Positions 54,728 to 64,000 of a DNA stretch of 64,000 bases are shown here, one piece after another. Every line of letters starts with the position of its first letter. The first letter of the stretch is position 1. The stretch is taken from assembly GCF_008274625.1 (NCBI RefSeq), contig NZ_VTRU01000007.1, positions 1-64,000 on the forward strand. The letters are read 5' to 3'. The DNA is from Chryseobacterium panacisoli (GTDB lineage Bacteria > Bacteroidota > Bacteroidia > Flavobacteriales > Weeksellaceae). The position numbers and the translations under genes are program-made. Below the pieces are notes generated by a model that saw only the letters and a list, made by a program, of their open reading frames with translations, was not told where the DNA came from and made no database searches.

Positions 54728-55062
54728 ATATACTGAGGCTTGTAAATCATATTACAAGCCTTATTTATTTTTTATTCGTACATTTGCAGTGTCCAATAGA
54801 AATTACATTCTATTATTCTCCAAAGCCTTTCTTATATTTGAAACATATTTAATAGAAGGTTTTTCTCTTTTCTTCTCGAGAATTGTATTAAATTTATACA
54901 AAACTAAAGCTCCCGTTCTAAGTAAACTGAAAGATAAGTTCTGATGATATACGGAAAGAATCTAATGATGAAATTGAATAATCTTATACAAGGAATGAAT
55001 GGGGAAATTTAGAAAAAGGTTTTATTTGAAGTAAGACCAAAACAAATTAAAAGAAAATTAAA
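54728..55062. other. Intergenic region between rpiB and rnr
   Basis: Holds the rpiB terminator. The 88-codon plus-strand frame at 54678-54944 overlaps the 3' end of rpiB and has no recognisable protein features; I do not call it. No clear rnr promoter was found. Confidence 0.5.
54736..54768 (+). terminator. Intrinsic terminator after rpiB
   Basis: AGGCTTGTAA (54736-54745), 6-nt loop, TTACAAGCCT (54752-54761), then a T-rich tail. Confidence 0.9.
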
Positions 55063-57216
55063 ATGCCAAAAAAAAGAAAATATATAAGTCATAAAAATGA
55101 TTTAAAGATGATGGAGATCGGAAGACTGATCCTCCGTTTTATGAATGCGAATTCATCCAAGATTTATAATTATAAGCAGATCGCTGACGGAATAGATTAC
55201 AAAAATCCAAGACAAAGAGAACTTGTAATTCAGGCGCTGCACAAACTTCAGGGATCTGAAAAAATCAAAGAAGTAGAAAAAGGAAAATATATAGTAAACC
55301 TGAAAATTGGAGGAACACTTACCGGAATTATTGATTTCAATCAAAGCGGAAATGCTTATGTAAGTGTGGAAGGATTGGAAGACGATGTCTTCGTTCATTC
55401 CAAAAATGTGAAGGATGCCCTGCAGGGAGATAAGGTTCTTATTATAACTTATCATTATAAAGGAAAGAAATTGGAAGGCTCCGTTTTGGAGGTTTTGGAA
55501 CGTACCAGAACTGAATTTGTAGGAACATTTCAGAAGGTTGCCCACAAAGATTTTGGATTTGTGGTTTGCGATAAAAAATCAATCAATACAGACATCTTTA
55601 TTCCAAAGGGAAAATTCAACGATGCTGAGGACGGAGATAAGGTCATCGTAAAAATGACTGAATGGAGACCTGGGGATAAAAATCCTGAAGGTGAAATCAT
55701 ACAGGTATTGGGTGCTCCGGGAGAACACGAAACAGAGATCCACTCTATTCTTGCAGAGTATGGCCTGCCTTATGAATTTCCATCGGAAGTAGAAGCAGAT
55801 GCTGATAAAATAGACAGAAGTATTACTGACGAAGAGGCTGCAAAACGCTGGGATATGCGTAATATCTGTACATTTACAATTGACCCTAAAGATGCGAAAG
55901 ATTTTGATGATGCTTTATCTATAAGAAAGCTTGAAAATGGAAACTGGGAAATCGGTGTTCACATCGCAGATGTATCCCATTATGTAGTTCCGGGAACAAT
56001 TCTGGATGATGAAGCATATAAAAGAGCTACTTCAGTATATCTTGTTGATAGGGTAGTTCCGATGCTGCCGGAAGTTTTGAGTAATGATGTGTGTTCCCTT
56101 CGTCCTCACGAAGATAAATATACTTTTTCTGCAGTTTTTGAACTGAATGACGAGGCTGAAATCCAGAAACAGTGGTTTGGAAGAACAGTGATTCATTCTG
56201 ACAGAAGATTTACTTATGAAGAAGCTCAGGAGCGTATAGAAAGCGGACAGGGAGACCTGGCGGAAGAGATCAATACTCTTAACAGGCTGGCAAAGATTAT
56301 GCGTCATGAACGTATCAGAAGAGGAGCTATTACTTTTGACAGAAGTGAAGTAAGATTCAATCTGGATGAAAATAATGAACCGATTGGAGTTTACTTTAAA
56401 ATAAGTAAAGATTCCAATCACCTGATTGAAGAATTCATGCTTTTAGCCAATAAAAAAGTATCTGAATATGTATCTCTGAGCAGAAAAGGTGAAATCACTA
56501 ACAATACATTTATTTACAGGGTTCACGATGATCCGGATCCTGCAAAATTAGAATCGTTAAGAGACTTTGTTGCTACTTTCGGATACAAAATGGATCTGGC
56601 CAATACCAAAAAGGTTGCCGCATCTTTGAATAAACTTCTTCATGATGTGAAAGGAAAAGGAGAAGAAAACATGATCGAAACACTTGCAATGAGAAGTATG
56701 AGCAAAGCGGTGTACTCTACTGAACCTATTGGCCACTATGGCTTAGGTTTTGAGTATTACAGCCACTTTACCTCTCCTATCCGTCGTTATCCGGATCTAC
56801 TTGCACACCGTCTTCTTCAGCATTATCTGGATGGAGGAAAATCTCCAAACAGAGGGGATCTTGAAGACAAAGCAAAACACTGCAGTGCCATGGAAAGGCT
56901 GGCTGCAGATGCGGAAAGAGACTCTATCAAATTTATGCAGGTTAAATTCATGGAAAAACACCTGGGAGAAACTTTCAGAGGGGTTATTTCCGGAGTGGCA
57001 GAATTTGGTTTCTGGGTTGAAATTCCTGAAAATGGAGCGGAAGGCCTGATCAAATTAAGGGATCTTGTAGACGATTCATATATGTTTGATGCAAAAACCC
57101 ATGCGGTATACGGAATAAGACACGGAAACAAATATCAGTTGGGTGATGAAGTACAGATCAAAGTGGTAAAAGCCAATCTGATTCAGAAGCAGCTTGACTT
57201 CCAGATTGTGAAATAA
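55063..57216 (+). CDS. rnr: Ribonuclease R
   Basis: 717 aa. Processive 3'-5' exoribonuclease able to degrade structured RNA. N-terminal winged-helix-like segment, two cold-shock-type RNA-binding domains (about 90-240), RNB catalytic domain (about 260-600) with metal-binding D274, D280, D282 and D283 in DPKDAKDFDD, and an S1 domain at the C terminus (GVISGVAEFGFWVEIPENG to the end). It lacks the long basic tail of E. coli RNase R. Confidence 0.95.
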   Translation: MPKKRKYISHKNDLKMMEIGRLILRFMNANSSKIYNYKQIADGIDYKNPRQRELVIQALHKLQGSEKIKEVEKGKYIVNLKIGGTLTGIIDFNQSGNAYVSVEGLEDDVFVHSKNVKDALQGDKVLIITYHYKGKKLEGSVLEVLERTRTEFVGTFQKVAHKDFGFVVCDKKSINTDIFIPKGKFNDAEDGDKVIVKMTEWRPGDKNPEGEIIQVLGAPGEHETEIHSILAEYGLPYEFPSEVEADADKIDRSITDEEAAKRWDMRNICTFTIDPKDAKDFDDALSIRKLENGNWEIGVHIADVSHYVVPGTILDDEAYKRATSVYLVDRVVPMLPEVLSNDVCSLRPHEDKYTFSAVFELNDEAEIQKQWFGRTVIHSDRRFTYEEAQERIESGQGDLAEEINTLNRLAKIMRHERIRRGAITFDRSEVRFNLDENNEPIGVYFKISKDSNHLIEEFMLLANKKVSEYVSLSRKGEITNNTFIYRVHDDPDPAKLESLRDFVATFGYKMDLANTKKVAASLNKLLHDVKGKGEENMIETLAMRSMSKAVYSTEPIGHYGLGFEYYSHFTSPIRRYPDLLAHRLLQHYLDGGKSPNRGDLEDKAKHCSAMERLAADAERDSIKFMQVKFMEKHLGETFRGVISGVAEFGFWVEIPENGAEGLIKLRDLVDDSYMFDAKTHAVYGIRHGNKYQLGDEVQIKVVKANLIQKQLDFQIVK

Positions 57217-57258
57217 GAAATACGTCTTTTATAAGACTGTAGATAAAATTATTGAAAG

Positions 57259-57295
57259 GCTGAATGTATATTTACATTCAGCTTTTTATTTTTTT
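57259..57295 (+). terminator. Intrinsic terminator after rnr
   Basis: GCTGAATGTA (57259-57268), TATT loop, TACATTCAGC (57273-57282), followed by a T-run. Confidence 0.9.
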
Positions 57296-57387
57296 AACAA
57301 AAACATTTGAATATACTCTCCTCTCCTATTTTCTAAAAACTTTACATTAAACTCTCCTTAAAATCCACTTGATATATCACAACTTTA

Positions 57388-57418
57388 TTGAATAATTAAA
57401 TCATAAAGTATAACTTTG
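57388..57418 (+). promoter_or_regulatory. Bacteroidota-type promoter upstream of the LysE-family gene
   Basis: TTG (57388-57390) and TAacTTTG (57411-57418) are separated by 20 bp, matching the -33/-7 spacing of this phylum. It lies 43 bp before the start codon. Confidence 0.7.
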
Positions 57419-57460
57419 TATAAAACGAAATGAATTTATTTTCATTTTAAAACACATTAA

Positions 57461-58147
57461 ATGCTAGAACTTGTACTATCGGCAATCATATTAGGATTCA
57501 TGCTGAGCTTGGTTTTTATAGGACCTATTTTTTTCCTGTTAATTGAAACCAGCTTTTCCAGAGGCCCGAAACATGCCTTATCATTGGATCTTGGAGTTAT
57601 CACTGCAGATTTATTATGTATTGTAGCAGCGTATTATGCCAGTACAGATATTGTAGCTTTAATAGATAAACATCCTGGCTTCTACAGAATCACTTCCATT
57701 CTTATTTTTATATATGGGATTGTGATGCTGGTTACCAAAACCAAGATGCATATGCCTGGCGAAGAAAAGATCATTGGACAAAATTATATTAAAACATTTT
57801 TCAATGGTTTTTTCTTTAATCTTCTCAATGTAGGAGTTATCCTTTTCTGGCTGGTAACGGTAATTTCTGTGAGGAATCAATATCCGGACACCAGCAGTTT
57901 TATTTTATACATAGGGATTGTACTGGCCACTTACCTTTCAATAGATCTTGCCAAGATATTTCTTGCCAAGCAATTTCACGATAAATTAACACAAAAGCTG
58001 GCCAACCAAATCAGAAGAGTTGTTGGCTGTATTCTTATTATCTTCAGTTTCTTTATCTTCCTACAGAGTTTCAAAAAGTTCAATCAGTTTGAAAGACAGC
58101 TGGAGGAAGCAGAAAAGAAAGAAGTAAAATATCAAAAAACAAAATGA
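57461..58147 (+). CDS. LysE/RhtB-family transporter
   Basis: 228 aa with about six hydrophobic segments. LysE-like N terminus (GFMLSLVFIGPIFFLLIETS) with the family's GP in the first helix. These proteins export amino acids or related small molecules; the substrate here cannot be told. Basic/acidic C-terminal tail of about 25 residues. Its stop overlaps the start of the LD-carboxypeptidase gene by 4 bp, so the two are cotranscribed; recycling and export of wall-derived amino acids would be a guess. Confidence 0.85.
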   Translation: MLELVLSAIILGFMLSLVFIGPIFFLLIETSFSRGPKHALSLDLGVITADLLCIVAAYYASTDIVALIDKHPGFYRITSILIFIYGIVMLVTKTKMHMPGEEKIIGQNYIKTFFNGFFFNLLNVGVILFWLVTVISVRNQYPDTSSFILYIGIVLATYLSIDLAKIFLAKQFHDKLTQKLANQIRRVVGCILIIFSFFIFLQSFKKFNQFERQLEEAEKKEVKYQKTK

Positions 58148-59073
58148 AAAAAATGATCTTTCCAAAGTCCCTTAAAAAAGGCGACAAAATAGCTGTTATT
58201 TCCCCTGCAGGAGCGGTAGATGCCTCTCAAATGGAAAAGGGAATAGAAATGATTAAAAGTAGAGGTTTTGAACCCGTTCTCGGGGAACATCTTTACACCA
58301 GATTTTCAAACGGATATAATTATGCCGGAACAGAACAGGAAAGAATAAAAGATATCAATTGGGCTTTAAATGATTCTGAAATCAGGGCGGTATGGGCTTC
58401 CAGAGGAGGCTACGGATGCCAGCACCTGATTCAGCACCTGAAAATAAAAGGTTTTACAGAAAATCCGAAATGGTATATTGGGTATTCTGATAACACCGTT
58501 ATACAAATTTATCTGTTGAAAAAAGGTTTTGCCTCTATTCATGGGCAGACCATTAAAACATCAAGCTTCGGTGTTACTGATGAAAGCTATGACCTGATCT
58601 TTGATATCCTCAAAGGAAAAACTCCAAAATACAGTCTTGAATCACATCAATTTAACAAAGGAGGGAATATTGAAGGAGAATTGGTTGGAGGGAATTTAGC
58701 CCTTATCTACGCTCTGTTAGGAACAAAATATTCTTTTGACTTTAGAGACAAAATCTTATTTATTGAAGATATCGGAGAAAACTTCTATGCACTGGATCGT
58801 ATGATAATGAGTCTGGAGCTGGCAGGAGTCTTCAGTAAGATCAAAGGACTTATCGTTGGCGGGATGACCAATATGGGAGATGAAAAGGAAAACAAAAGCT
58901 ATGAAGAAAGCTTTGATGAATTTGCCTATAAGCTGATTTCAGAAAGAATTTCAAAATATAAATTTCCTGTAGTATTTGGTTTCCCGAATGGGCATATTAA
59001 GGATAACCGTCCACTTTTAATCGGTGGTCATGTTAAAATGAAGGTTGGAACTAAAGTAAAAATAGATTTTTAA
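58144..59073 (+). CDS. Muramoyltetrapeptide LD-carboxypeptidase (S66 family)
   Basis: 309 aa. Removes the terminal D-Ala from tetrapeptides during murein recycling; the same family includes MccF immunity proteins. Catalytic triad placed as in P. aeruginosa LdcA: S115 in IGYSDNT, E208 in FIEDIGE and H284 in PNGHIKDNRP. SRGGYG (86-91) is another family block. No signal peptide, so cytoplasmic. Confidence 0.92.
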   Translation: MKKMIFPKSLKKGDKIAVISPAGAVDASQMEKGIEMIKSRGFEPVLGEHLYTRFSNGYNYAGTEQERIKDINWALNDSEIRAVWASRGGYGCQHLIQHLKIKGFTENPKWYIGYSDNTVIQIYLLKKGFASIHGQTIKTSSFGVTDESYDLIFDILKGKTPKYSLESHQFNKGGNIEGELVGGNLALIYALLGTKYSFDFRDKILFIEDIGENFYALDRMIMSLELAGVFSKIKGLIVGGMTNMGDEKENKSYEESFDEFAYKLISERISKYKFPVVFGFPNGHIKDNRPLLIGGHVKMKVGTKVKIDF

Positions 59074-59113
59074 TATATCCACTCTCCTATCTCCAAACTC
59101 TTAAGTATACAGT

Positions 59114-59485
59114 ATGGCTCATCACAACGATTTTGGAAAAATAGCAGAAAATCTTGCTGCTGAATATCTTCAGAAAAATGGCTATAAAATTTTGGTCAGC
59201 AATTTCCGTTTCCAGAAAGCGGAGATTGATATTATTGCAGAAAAAGATAATCTGATTATCATAGTGGAAGTGAAAGCAAGATCTACTGATGCATTTATGC
59301 TCCCTCAGGAAGCAGTCACCAAAACCAAAATAAAATCAATTGTTTCTGCAGCCAATCATTATCTCGAAGAATTTAATAAAGACAACGAAGTAAGATTTGA
59401 TATCATCTCCGTTCTTCCTGATGAAAACAGAAACTTAAAGATTGACCATATAACCGATGCTTTTCAGGCATTGGATGCAAATTAA
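59114..59485 (+). CDS. YraN family (UPF0102) nuclease-fold protein
   Basis: 123 aa, the family's usual size. GKIAENLAAEYLQKNGY (8-24) and the nuclease-like AEIDII...VEVKAR core (about 46-65) match UPF0102, a Holliday-junction-resolvase-like fold of uncertain function. It starts 40 bp after the carboxypeptidase and may belong to that unit. Confidence 0.9.
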   Translation: MAHHNDFGKIAENLAAEYLQKNGYKILVSNFRFQKAEIDIIAEKDNLIIIVEVKARSTDAFMLPQEAVTKTKIKSIVSAANHYLEEFNKDNEVRFDIISVLPDENRNLKIDHITDAFQALDAN

Positions 59486-59565
59486 TAAATCAATAACAAT
59501 GTATGAAGGAAACAATATCATACTCTTGGTAAAGTATTCCATTCATATCATTAATAAGCAAATTT

Positions 59566-60315
59566 ATGAAGACAATATTAATCACCGGAGCAACTTCCGG
59601 TATCGGTAAAGCCACTGCAGAGCTTCTTGCAAAACAAGGAAACAGAATCATTATCTGTGGAAGAAGAAGTGAGGTGCTAGAAGCTGTAAAATCAGAGTTA
59701 TCTCAATATACCGAAATGTTTAGTTTATTGTTTGATGTTAGGAATCTTGAAGAAGTGGAAACAGCCATTAATTCACTTCCTGAAACCTGGAAAGATATTG
59801 ATGTCCTGATCAATAACGCAGGGAATGCTCATGGGCTGGACCCTCTTTCAGCCGGGAAGACAGATGACTGGGATTCTATGATTGACGGAAATGTGAAGGG
59901 ACTACTTTATGTTTCTAAAATGATTATTCCGAATATGAAAACTAAAAACTTAGGTCATATAGTAAACATCAGTTCTGTGGCGGCGAGACAAACCTACGCG
60001 AATGGAGTAGTGTACTGTGCAACAAAGAAAGCTGTAGACGTTATTTCAGAAGGAATGAGACTTGAGCTTACCGAATTTGGCATCAAGGTAACCAATATTC
60101 AGCCGGGAGCTGTAGAAACCGATTTCTCTTTGGTAAGATTCAAAGGCGACAGTGAGAAAGCTTCAACGGTGTATGCAGGCTATGATGCTCTGAAAGCTGA
60201 AGACATTGCTGATGCCATTGCTTATTGTGTGAATGCTCCGAAACATGTTACCGTTTCGGATATGACAATCTACCCGAGTGCTCAGGCAGAACCGAGAACG
60301 ATTTATAGAAAATAG
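59566..60315 (+). CDS. SDR-family NAD(P)-dependent oxidoreductase
   Basis: 249 aa. Classical short-chain dehydrogenase: TGATSGIG 7-14, NNAG 83-86, S137, Y150 and K154 as catalytic triad. CGRR after beta2 suggests NADP preference. Closest in look to YdfG-type 3-hydroxy acid/serine dehydrogenases (PGAVETDFSLVRFKGD, TVSDMTIYPSAQA end). Substrate not assigned. Confidence 0.88.
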   Translation: MKTILITGATSGIGKATAELLAKQGNRIIICGRRSEVLEAVKSELSQYTEMFSLLFDVRNLEEVETAINSLPETWKDIDVLINNAGNAHGLDPLSAGKTDDWDSMIDGNVKGLLYVSKMIIPNMKTKNLGHIVNISSVAARQTYANGVVYCATKKAVDVISEGMRLELTEFGIKVTNIQPGAVETDFSLVRFKGDSEKASTVYAGYDALKAEDIADAIAYCVNAPKHVTVSDMTIYPSAQAEPRTIYRK

Positions 60316-60329
60316 TCAAAATAATGGAC

Positions 60330-60337
60330 TAAATTTG
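60330..60337 (+). promoter_or_regulatory. Candidate -7 element for tsaB
   Basis: TAaaTTTG, 44 bp before the tsaB start and 15 bp after the SDR stop. No clear -33 element. Confidence 0.4.
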
Positions 60338-60381
60338 CAGAATATTAAAAGCAATTTTGCTGTTTAGCTTAAAACAAAAAA

Positions 60382-61056
60382 ATGAAAATTCTATATCTGG
60401 AAACATCTTCCAAAAACTGTTCAGTAGCGATATCAGACAATGAAAAACTACTGTGCGTATGTGAAGAAGTTTCTGAAAATTATAAACAATCTGAAAGCCT
60501 TCATACCTATGTAGAATGGGCATTGGAAGGGGCTGGAATTGCTCTTAAAGATATCGAAGCCGTTTCTTTGGGGAAAGGTCCCGGATCGTACACAGGATTA
60601 AGGATTGGTGCAGCCTCTGCAAAAGGATTCTGTTATGGTCTTAAAATTCCTCTGATTGCTGTGAATTCTCTTGAAAGCATGATAGAGCCTTTTTTAAGCG
60701 ATAACTATGACTTCATAGTACCTTTGATTGATGCGAGGAGAATGGAGGTTTATACGGCCGTTTATGACGGTAATACGGGAAAAGAATTATCTGAAACCGA
60801 AGCCAAGATTTTGAATGAAACTTCTTTTGAAGAATTCAAAGATAAAAAAGTATTATTTGTAGGCGATGGTGCCAAAAAGGCAAAAGAGATCCTGAATCTT
60901 CCTGATGCTGTTTTTAACGAGAATGTGTATCCTTCTGCGAAATATCTTATCAAAAAGACATTGGAAAAAATAGGAAATAAAGAATTTGAAGATATAGCAT
61001 ATTTTGAGCCTTTCTATCTCAAAGATTTCCATGGAGTAAAGAAAAAGGGCTCGTAA
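60382..61056 (+). CDS. tsaB: tRNA threonylcarbamoyladenosine biosynthesis protein TsaB
   Basis: 224 aa. Non-catalytic partner of TsaD in making t6A37 of ANN-decoding tRNAs. ASKHA fold with ILYLETSSKNCSVAI (3-17) and the hallmark GKGPGSYTGLRIG (64-76). Length is near the E. coli protein (231). Convergent with sprE. Confidence 0.94.
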   Translation: MKILYLETSSKNCSVAISDNEKLLCVCEEVSENYKQSESLHTYVEWALEGAGIALKDIEAVSLGKGPGSYTGLRIGAASAKGFCYGLKIPLIAVNSLESMIEPFLSDNYDFIVPLIDARRMEVYTAVYDGNTGKELSETEAKILNETSFEEFKDKKVLFVGDGAKKAKEILNLPDAVFNENVYPSAKYLIKKTLEKIGNKEFEDIAYFEPFYLKDFHGVKKKGS

Positions 61057-61098
61057 TATTTATTAAATAGAGTAGTAGAGAAGAATAAACAACTGCAT

Positions 61099-61131
61099 AA
61101 AAAAAGCGAAGAGTAGATCTTCGCTTTTTTA
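61099..61131. terminator. Bidirectional terminator between tsaB and sprE
   Basis: AGCGAAGA (61105-61112), 5-nt loop, TCTTCGCT (61118-61125), A-run left and T-run right, between convergent stops at 61056 and 61134. Confidence 0.9.
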
Positions 61132-61133
61132 TT

Positions 61134-63716
61134 TTATTGAGGTCTTGGCGGTGCCTTTGATCCTGGTTTGGTTTCTGTTGATTTCTTATTTTTCTGCTGC
61201 TGGGCAGGATTTCCCTGCTGTGGAGCAGGATCCATATTCAGGGTTTGAGTACTGATATTTTCCAGCTTCTGAACTTTTCCATTATTCATTTGCGGAACGC
61301 CAGTGTTCTGGGCATTAGGCTGTACAGGTGCTCCTGCGGGTTGTTGAGGGACCGCATTTCCTTTATTATCTGTTGCCTGGAAGCTGAGATCACTTTTCAG
61401 ATAAACCAGCATTTCTTTAGCTCTTATTCCTTCAGGAGTTTTAGAATAATTCAGGGCAATCTGTTCAAGCTGCAGAATCATGACTTCCTTTCCACTGGAT
61501 TTCCCGGCATTGAATGCATTGAGCAGGTACAGTTTAGGAACCAGTGCATCCTTAGGAAATTTTTGAAGGGTCTGATCTATCACCTCTTTACTTTCCGCAA
61601 ATTTTTCCGATTCAAATAAGGCATATGCTTTTTTATATTCATTTTCAACTTCTTCCGTTGATTTTACGAACGATTTGTTTTTAGGGTTTCTGGCAAATTC
61701 AGCATAAGAAGTGTAAGGGTAATCCGTCAATAGAATTTGTTTCGCTTTTTCAGATGCCTGTGGATTTTTCTCATAATTCATGGCAAAAATCTCATACAGT
61801 GCCTGCAGCATTACCTTTTCCTCCGGCTTTACATCTACAAGGTCATACAGTGTTTTTGTCGCCAGGGGAGTGTTGGTAAAATAGTTCTGATACATGATTC
61901 CCAGTCCTAAGGAAGCAGTATCTCTGTCCTTTTTCAATTGAGACAATTTTCCCTGGTCCGTTGGGATCTGCTCAATATAGTAAGAAGGCTCGAAACGTCT
62001 CGGATTAGGTGCTGAAGTTACTCCCAGCGCTTCATTCTTCATATCTTCAATAGAAGCCATTTTCTTGGAAAAACGCCAGTTATCGGCAAGAGCACGATCT
62101 CCCCAGACTTGTTTAAAGGTGGATGTTCCTTTGCTTACAGTTCCGGTATTTCCGAAGTAAAATCCTTTGGTAGTGACTCCGAAATCCTCAAAAGCATTGG
62201 AGCTGTTGGCAAAAATAGAATTAGCGCTATAGTCTCCGGTATCAAAACCTTTGCTCCTTTCCGCACGTCTTCTTTCCTGCTCCTCTTTTTCTTCTTTAAT
62301 CTTTAATTTTGCTATATATTTTGTGAAATAGTCTGTTTTCTGACCTTCATCCATCTTTGCCAGTGAAAGAATACTGTCATTCTTTTTGATCAGATAATAA
62401 TTCTTTGAAATCTTTTTGATGTATTCCGACTGATCTTTTAATAAAATTTTTGACGGCTCATAAGTCATCACAGCAAGCGCAGAATCATAATAGCTTCCGG
62501 CTCCGATATAATCATTCTTATCAAGATAGCTTTTTCCTATTTCGTAATAAGCCAATCCACGGATCTGAGGGTCAGAAACCTTTTCAAAGAGGGATTTTCT
62601 GAAGAATTGCTGAGCTTCATCTTTTTTTCCTGCTTTGTTGGCCATTAAACCTAAAGCATAATAAAATTCATTTTTTCTTGAACCATAAGTCCCCTTTTTA
62701 CTGATTCCTTCAAGATAGTTTTTGGCGCCGGCATAATCCCCTTTACCATTAAAAGTCTTAGCAATGGCAATCTGAGATTTTACTTCAAATTCAAAATCAT
62801 TGGCATATTTGTATGCTGCGGTATAGCTTTCCCTTGCTTTATCATTCTGGTTCAGATTTTCTAAAACCTGGCCCCTCAGATAAGCAATTCTGCTCTTTAG
62901 TTTTCTGTTGCTGTTCAGTTCAAAAGCTGCATCAAGCTCTTTCGCTGCCTCTTCTTTTTTGCCCGCATCCAGCAGAGATTCAGAGTAATAGATGCTCAGC
63001 AGTTTTGCGTAGCTTTTATTAATGTCTTCTCCTTTCAGTTTGGCAAAAGTTTCATGGGCTCTGTGATAATCTTTGATTTGGTCATAGGCAAGCCCCTGAT
63101 AAATTCTTGCCAGAGCGATCCTTTTATCGTCTTTCATTTTGGTGAACACATAATTAAGAGCATCCAGCGCTTCCAGGGATTTACCTCTATAAATTCTCGC
63201 TTGGGCAAGAATCATATAGGCATCGAAAATCTGCTTGTTTTTTTCTTCACCATTTCTGGTCACAGAATATTTATTAATTGCTTTTAAAGCTTTTGCTTCA
63301 GCAATTTCAAGTGTAGTAGCTCCTTTACCCTGTTCACCATCAGGTCTGTCAGGGGCATTTCCCTTAGGCCCTCCGGGTATATTGGGTACTCCGGAATTTC
63401 CTCTTCCTGAAGGTCTGTTGGCTACTTCAGCCATTTTCATGGAATTTTCTGCAAACGCTTCTGACTGTCCAAGATCACTTCCCAAAGGCTGTTCTTCATA
63501 GGTCAGAATAGGAATATAAGGAGCATAAAAATTGTCTTTATGTCCTTTATCTCTGGTTGTAAACTCACTGTTTAATGCATCTTTCGCATTAAAAAGAGTA
63601 TTGTAATATGTGGAAAATCCTTTCAATAGTTTTGATCGCTGCTCCGGCTTTTTTGTTTTGGTAGCACAGGAAGCAACAAGGCATATCACTAAAAGGAATA
63701 ATATATTCTTTTTCAT
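61134..63716 (-). CDS. sprE: Gliding motility / type IX secretion lipoprotein SprE (PorW-like)
   Basis: 860 aa. Lipoprotein signal with lipobox VASC (C17) followed by ATKTKK. The start of the mature protein (LKGFSTYYNTLFNAKDAL) is the SprE/PorW signature, and long TPR-type helical repeats fill about 150-480 and 660-760. The C terminus is low-complexity, rich in Pro, Gln and Asn. In Flavobacterium johnsoniae SprE and in Porphyromonas PorW are needed for type IX secretion. The next gene upstream is 150 bp away, so it is probably transcribed alone. Confidence 0.9.
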   Translation of the reverse strand: MKKNILFLLVICLVASCATKTKKPEQRSKLLKGFSTYYNTLFNAKDALNSEFTTRDKGHKDNFYAPYIPILTYEEQPLGSDLGQSEAFAENSMKMAEVANRPSGRGNSGVPNIPGGPKGNAPDRPDGEQGKGATTLEIAEAKALKAINKYSVTRNGEEKNKQIFDAYMILAQARIYRGKSLEALDALNYVFTKMKDDKRIALARIYQGLAYDQIKDYHRAHETFAKLKGEDINKSYAKLLSIYYSESLLDAGKKEEAAKELDAAFELNSNRKLKSRIAYLRGQVLENLNQNDKARESYTAAYKYANDFEFEVKSQIAIAKTFNGKGDYAGAKNYLEGISKKGTYGSRKNEFYYALGLMANKAGKKDEAQQFFRKSLFEKVSDPQIRGLAYYEIGKSYLDKNDYIGAGSYYDSALAVMTYEPSKILLKDQSEYIKKISKNYYLIKKNDSILSLAKMDEGQKTDYFTKYIAKLKIKEEKEEQERRRAERSKGFDTGDYSANSIFANSSNAFEDFGVTTKGFYFGNTGTVSKGTSTFKQVWGDRALADNWRFSKKMASIEDMKNEALGVTSAPNPRRFEPSYYIEQIPTDQGKLSQLKKDRDTASLGLGIMYQNYFTNTPLATKTLYDLVDVKPEEKVMLQALYEIFAMNYEKNPQASEKAKQILLTDYPYTSYAEFARNPKNKSFVKSTEEVENEYKKAYALFESEKFAESKEVIDQTLQKFPKDALVPKLYLLNAFNAGKSSGKEVMILQLEQIALNYSKTPEGIRAKEMLVYLKSDLSFQATDNKGNAVPQQPAGAPVQPNAQNTGVPQMNNGKVQKLENISTQTLNMDPAPQQGNPAQQQKNKKSTETKPGSKAPPRPQ

Positions 63717-63866
63717 TATTCAATTATAACTTGCTAATCTGCTTTTTATTATCAGCAGTTTGATGATTTTGTAAAAATAATAAAATTTTATAATGAATAA
63801 TATTTATATTTCTTGTGGAAATATTTTATTTCTTCTTTAACTGATATTTAAAACTTCAATATTTTC

Positions 63867-64000
63867 TTAGATCAGAGAGGTTTCTTTCAATATTTTGTAA
63901 ACAAGATGGGTAGGAAGTCCCATAATGGTATAAAAGCTCCCTGTAAGGCTGGTGATCTTTGCCATTCCCAGCCATTCCTGAATACCATAGCTGCCTGCTT
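63867..64000 (-). CDS. Maf-family nucleotide pyrophosphatase, C-terminal end (5' part outside window)
   Basis: The last 44 codons are visible. KAGSYGIQEWLG-like start (AGSYGIQEW), then ITSLTGSFYTIMGLPTHLVYKIL, the usual end of Maf/YhdE proteins, which hydrolyse dTTP, UTP or modified nucleotides. Stop at 63867-63869. The catalytic N-terminal part is not in the window. Confidence 0.85.
   Translation of the reverse strand, partial: AGSYGIQEWLGMAKITSLTGSFYTIMGLPTHLVYKILKETSLI

Noticed and set aside
54678..54944. 88-codon plus-strand open frame overlapping rpiB
   Set aside because: It shares 50 bp with rpiB in another frame, spans the rpiB terminator and has no recognisable protein features.

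Overview
The window looks like chromosomal DNA from a flavobacterium of the Chryseobacterium/Weeksellaceae kind. This is inferred from several things: AT-rich sequence, Bacteroidota-type TAnnTTTG promoter elements, a MurF-alanine racemase fusion, a SprE gliding/type IX secretion lipoprotein, two FISUMP-type exported proteins, and a YbeY with the Bacteroidota-style GYKDK ending. No rRNA, tRNA, CRISPR array, transposase or prophage gene was seen.

Bases 1-26800 are a single uninterrupted minus-strand reading frame encoding a giant non-ribosomal peptide synthetase (NRPS). At least 8,933 residues lie in the window and the gene runs off the left edge. Reading 5' to 3', the modules are C-A-T, C-A-T, C-A-T-E, C-A-T, C-A-T, C-A-T-E, C-A-T and C-A(partial). 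Epimerase domains in modules 3 and 6 predict D residues there. Module 6 carries the textbook Thr code; modules 1 and 2 share one unfamiliar code. The first C domain has no upstream carrier domain and a divergent active-site motif, so it could be an acylating starter domain. Upstream are two paralogous exported proteins (27.2-29.7 kb) and an Sfp-type phosphopantetheinyl transferase (29.85-30.5 kb) that could activate the carrier domains. The termination module, any thioesterase and any exporter would be left of the window.

From 30.7 kb rightwards the content is mostly housekeeping: lipoprotein SodC, C-terminal processing protease, SurE, GMP reductase, a polytopic membrane protein with FabG, a three-gene minus-strand unit (acidic repeat protein, RsmI, WG-repeat protein), thymidine kinase, the MurF-Alr/patatin/YbeY operon, MnmG, a methyltransferase, Pgk, RpiB, RNase R, a LysE-type exporter with LD-carboxypeptidase, YraN, an SDR enzyme, TsaB, SprE and the end of a Maf protein.

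Two perfect 16-bp parS centromere sites flank mnmG. They sit next to a 1.3-kb gene-free AT-rich stretch and, 3.7 kb further, an intergenic region with a DnaA-box-like cluster. This suggests the right part of the window is close to the replication origin. Convergent gene pairs are separated by clear intrinsic terminators.
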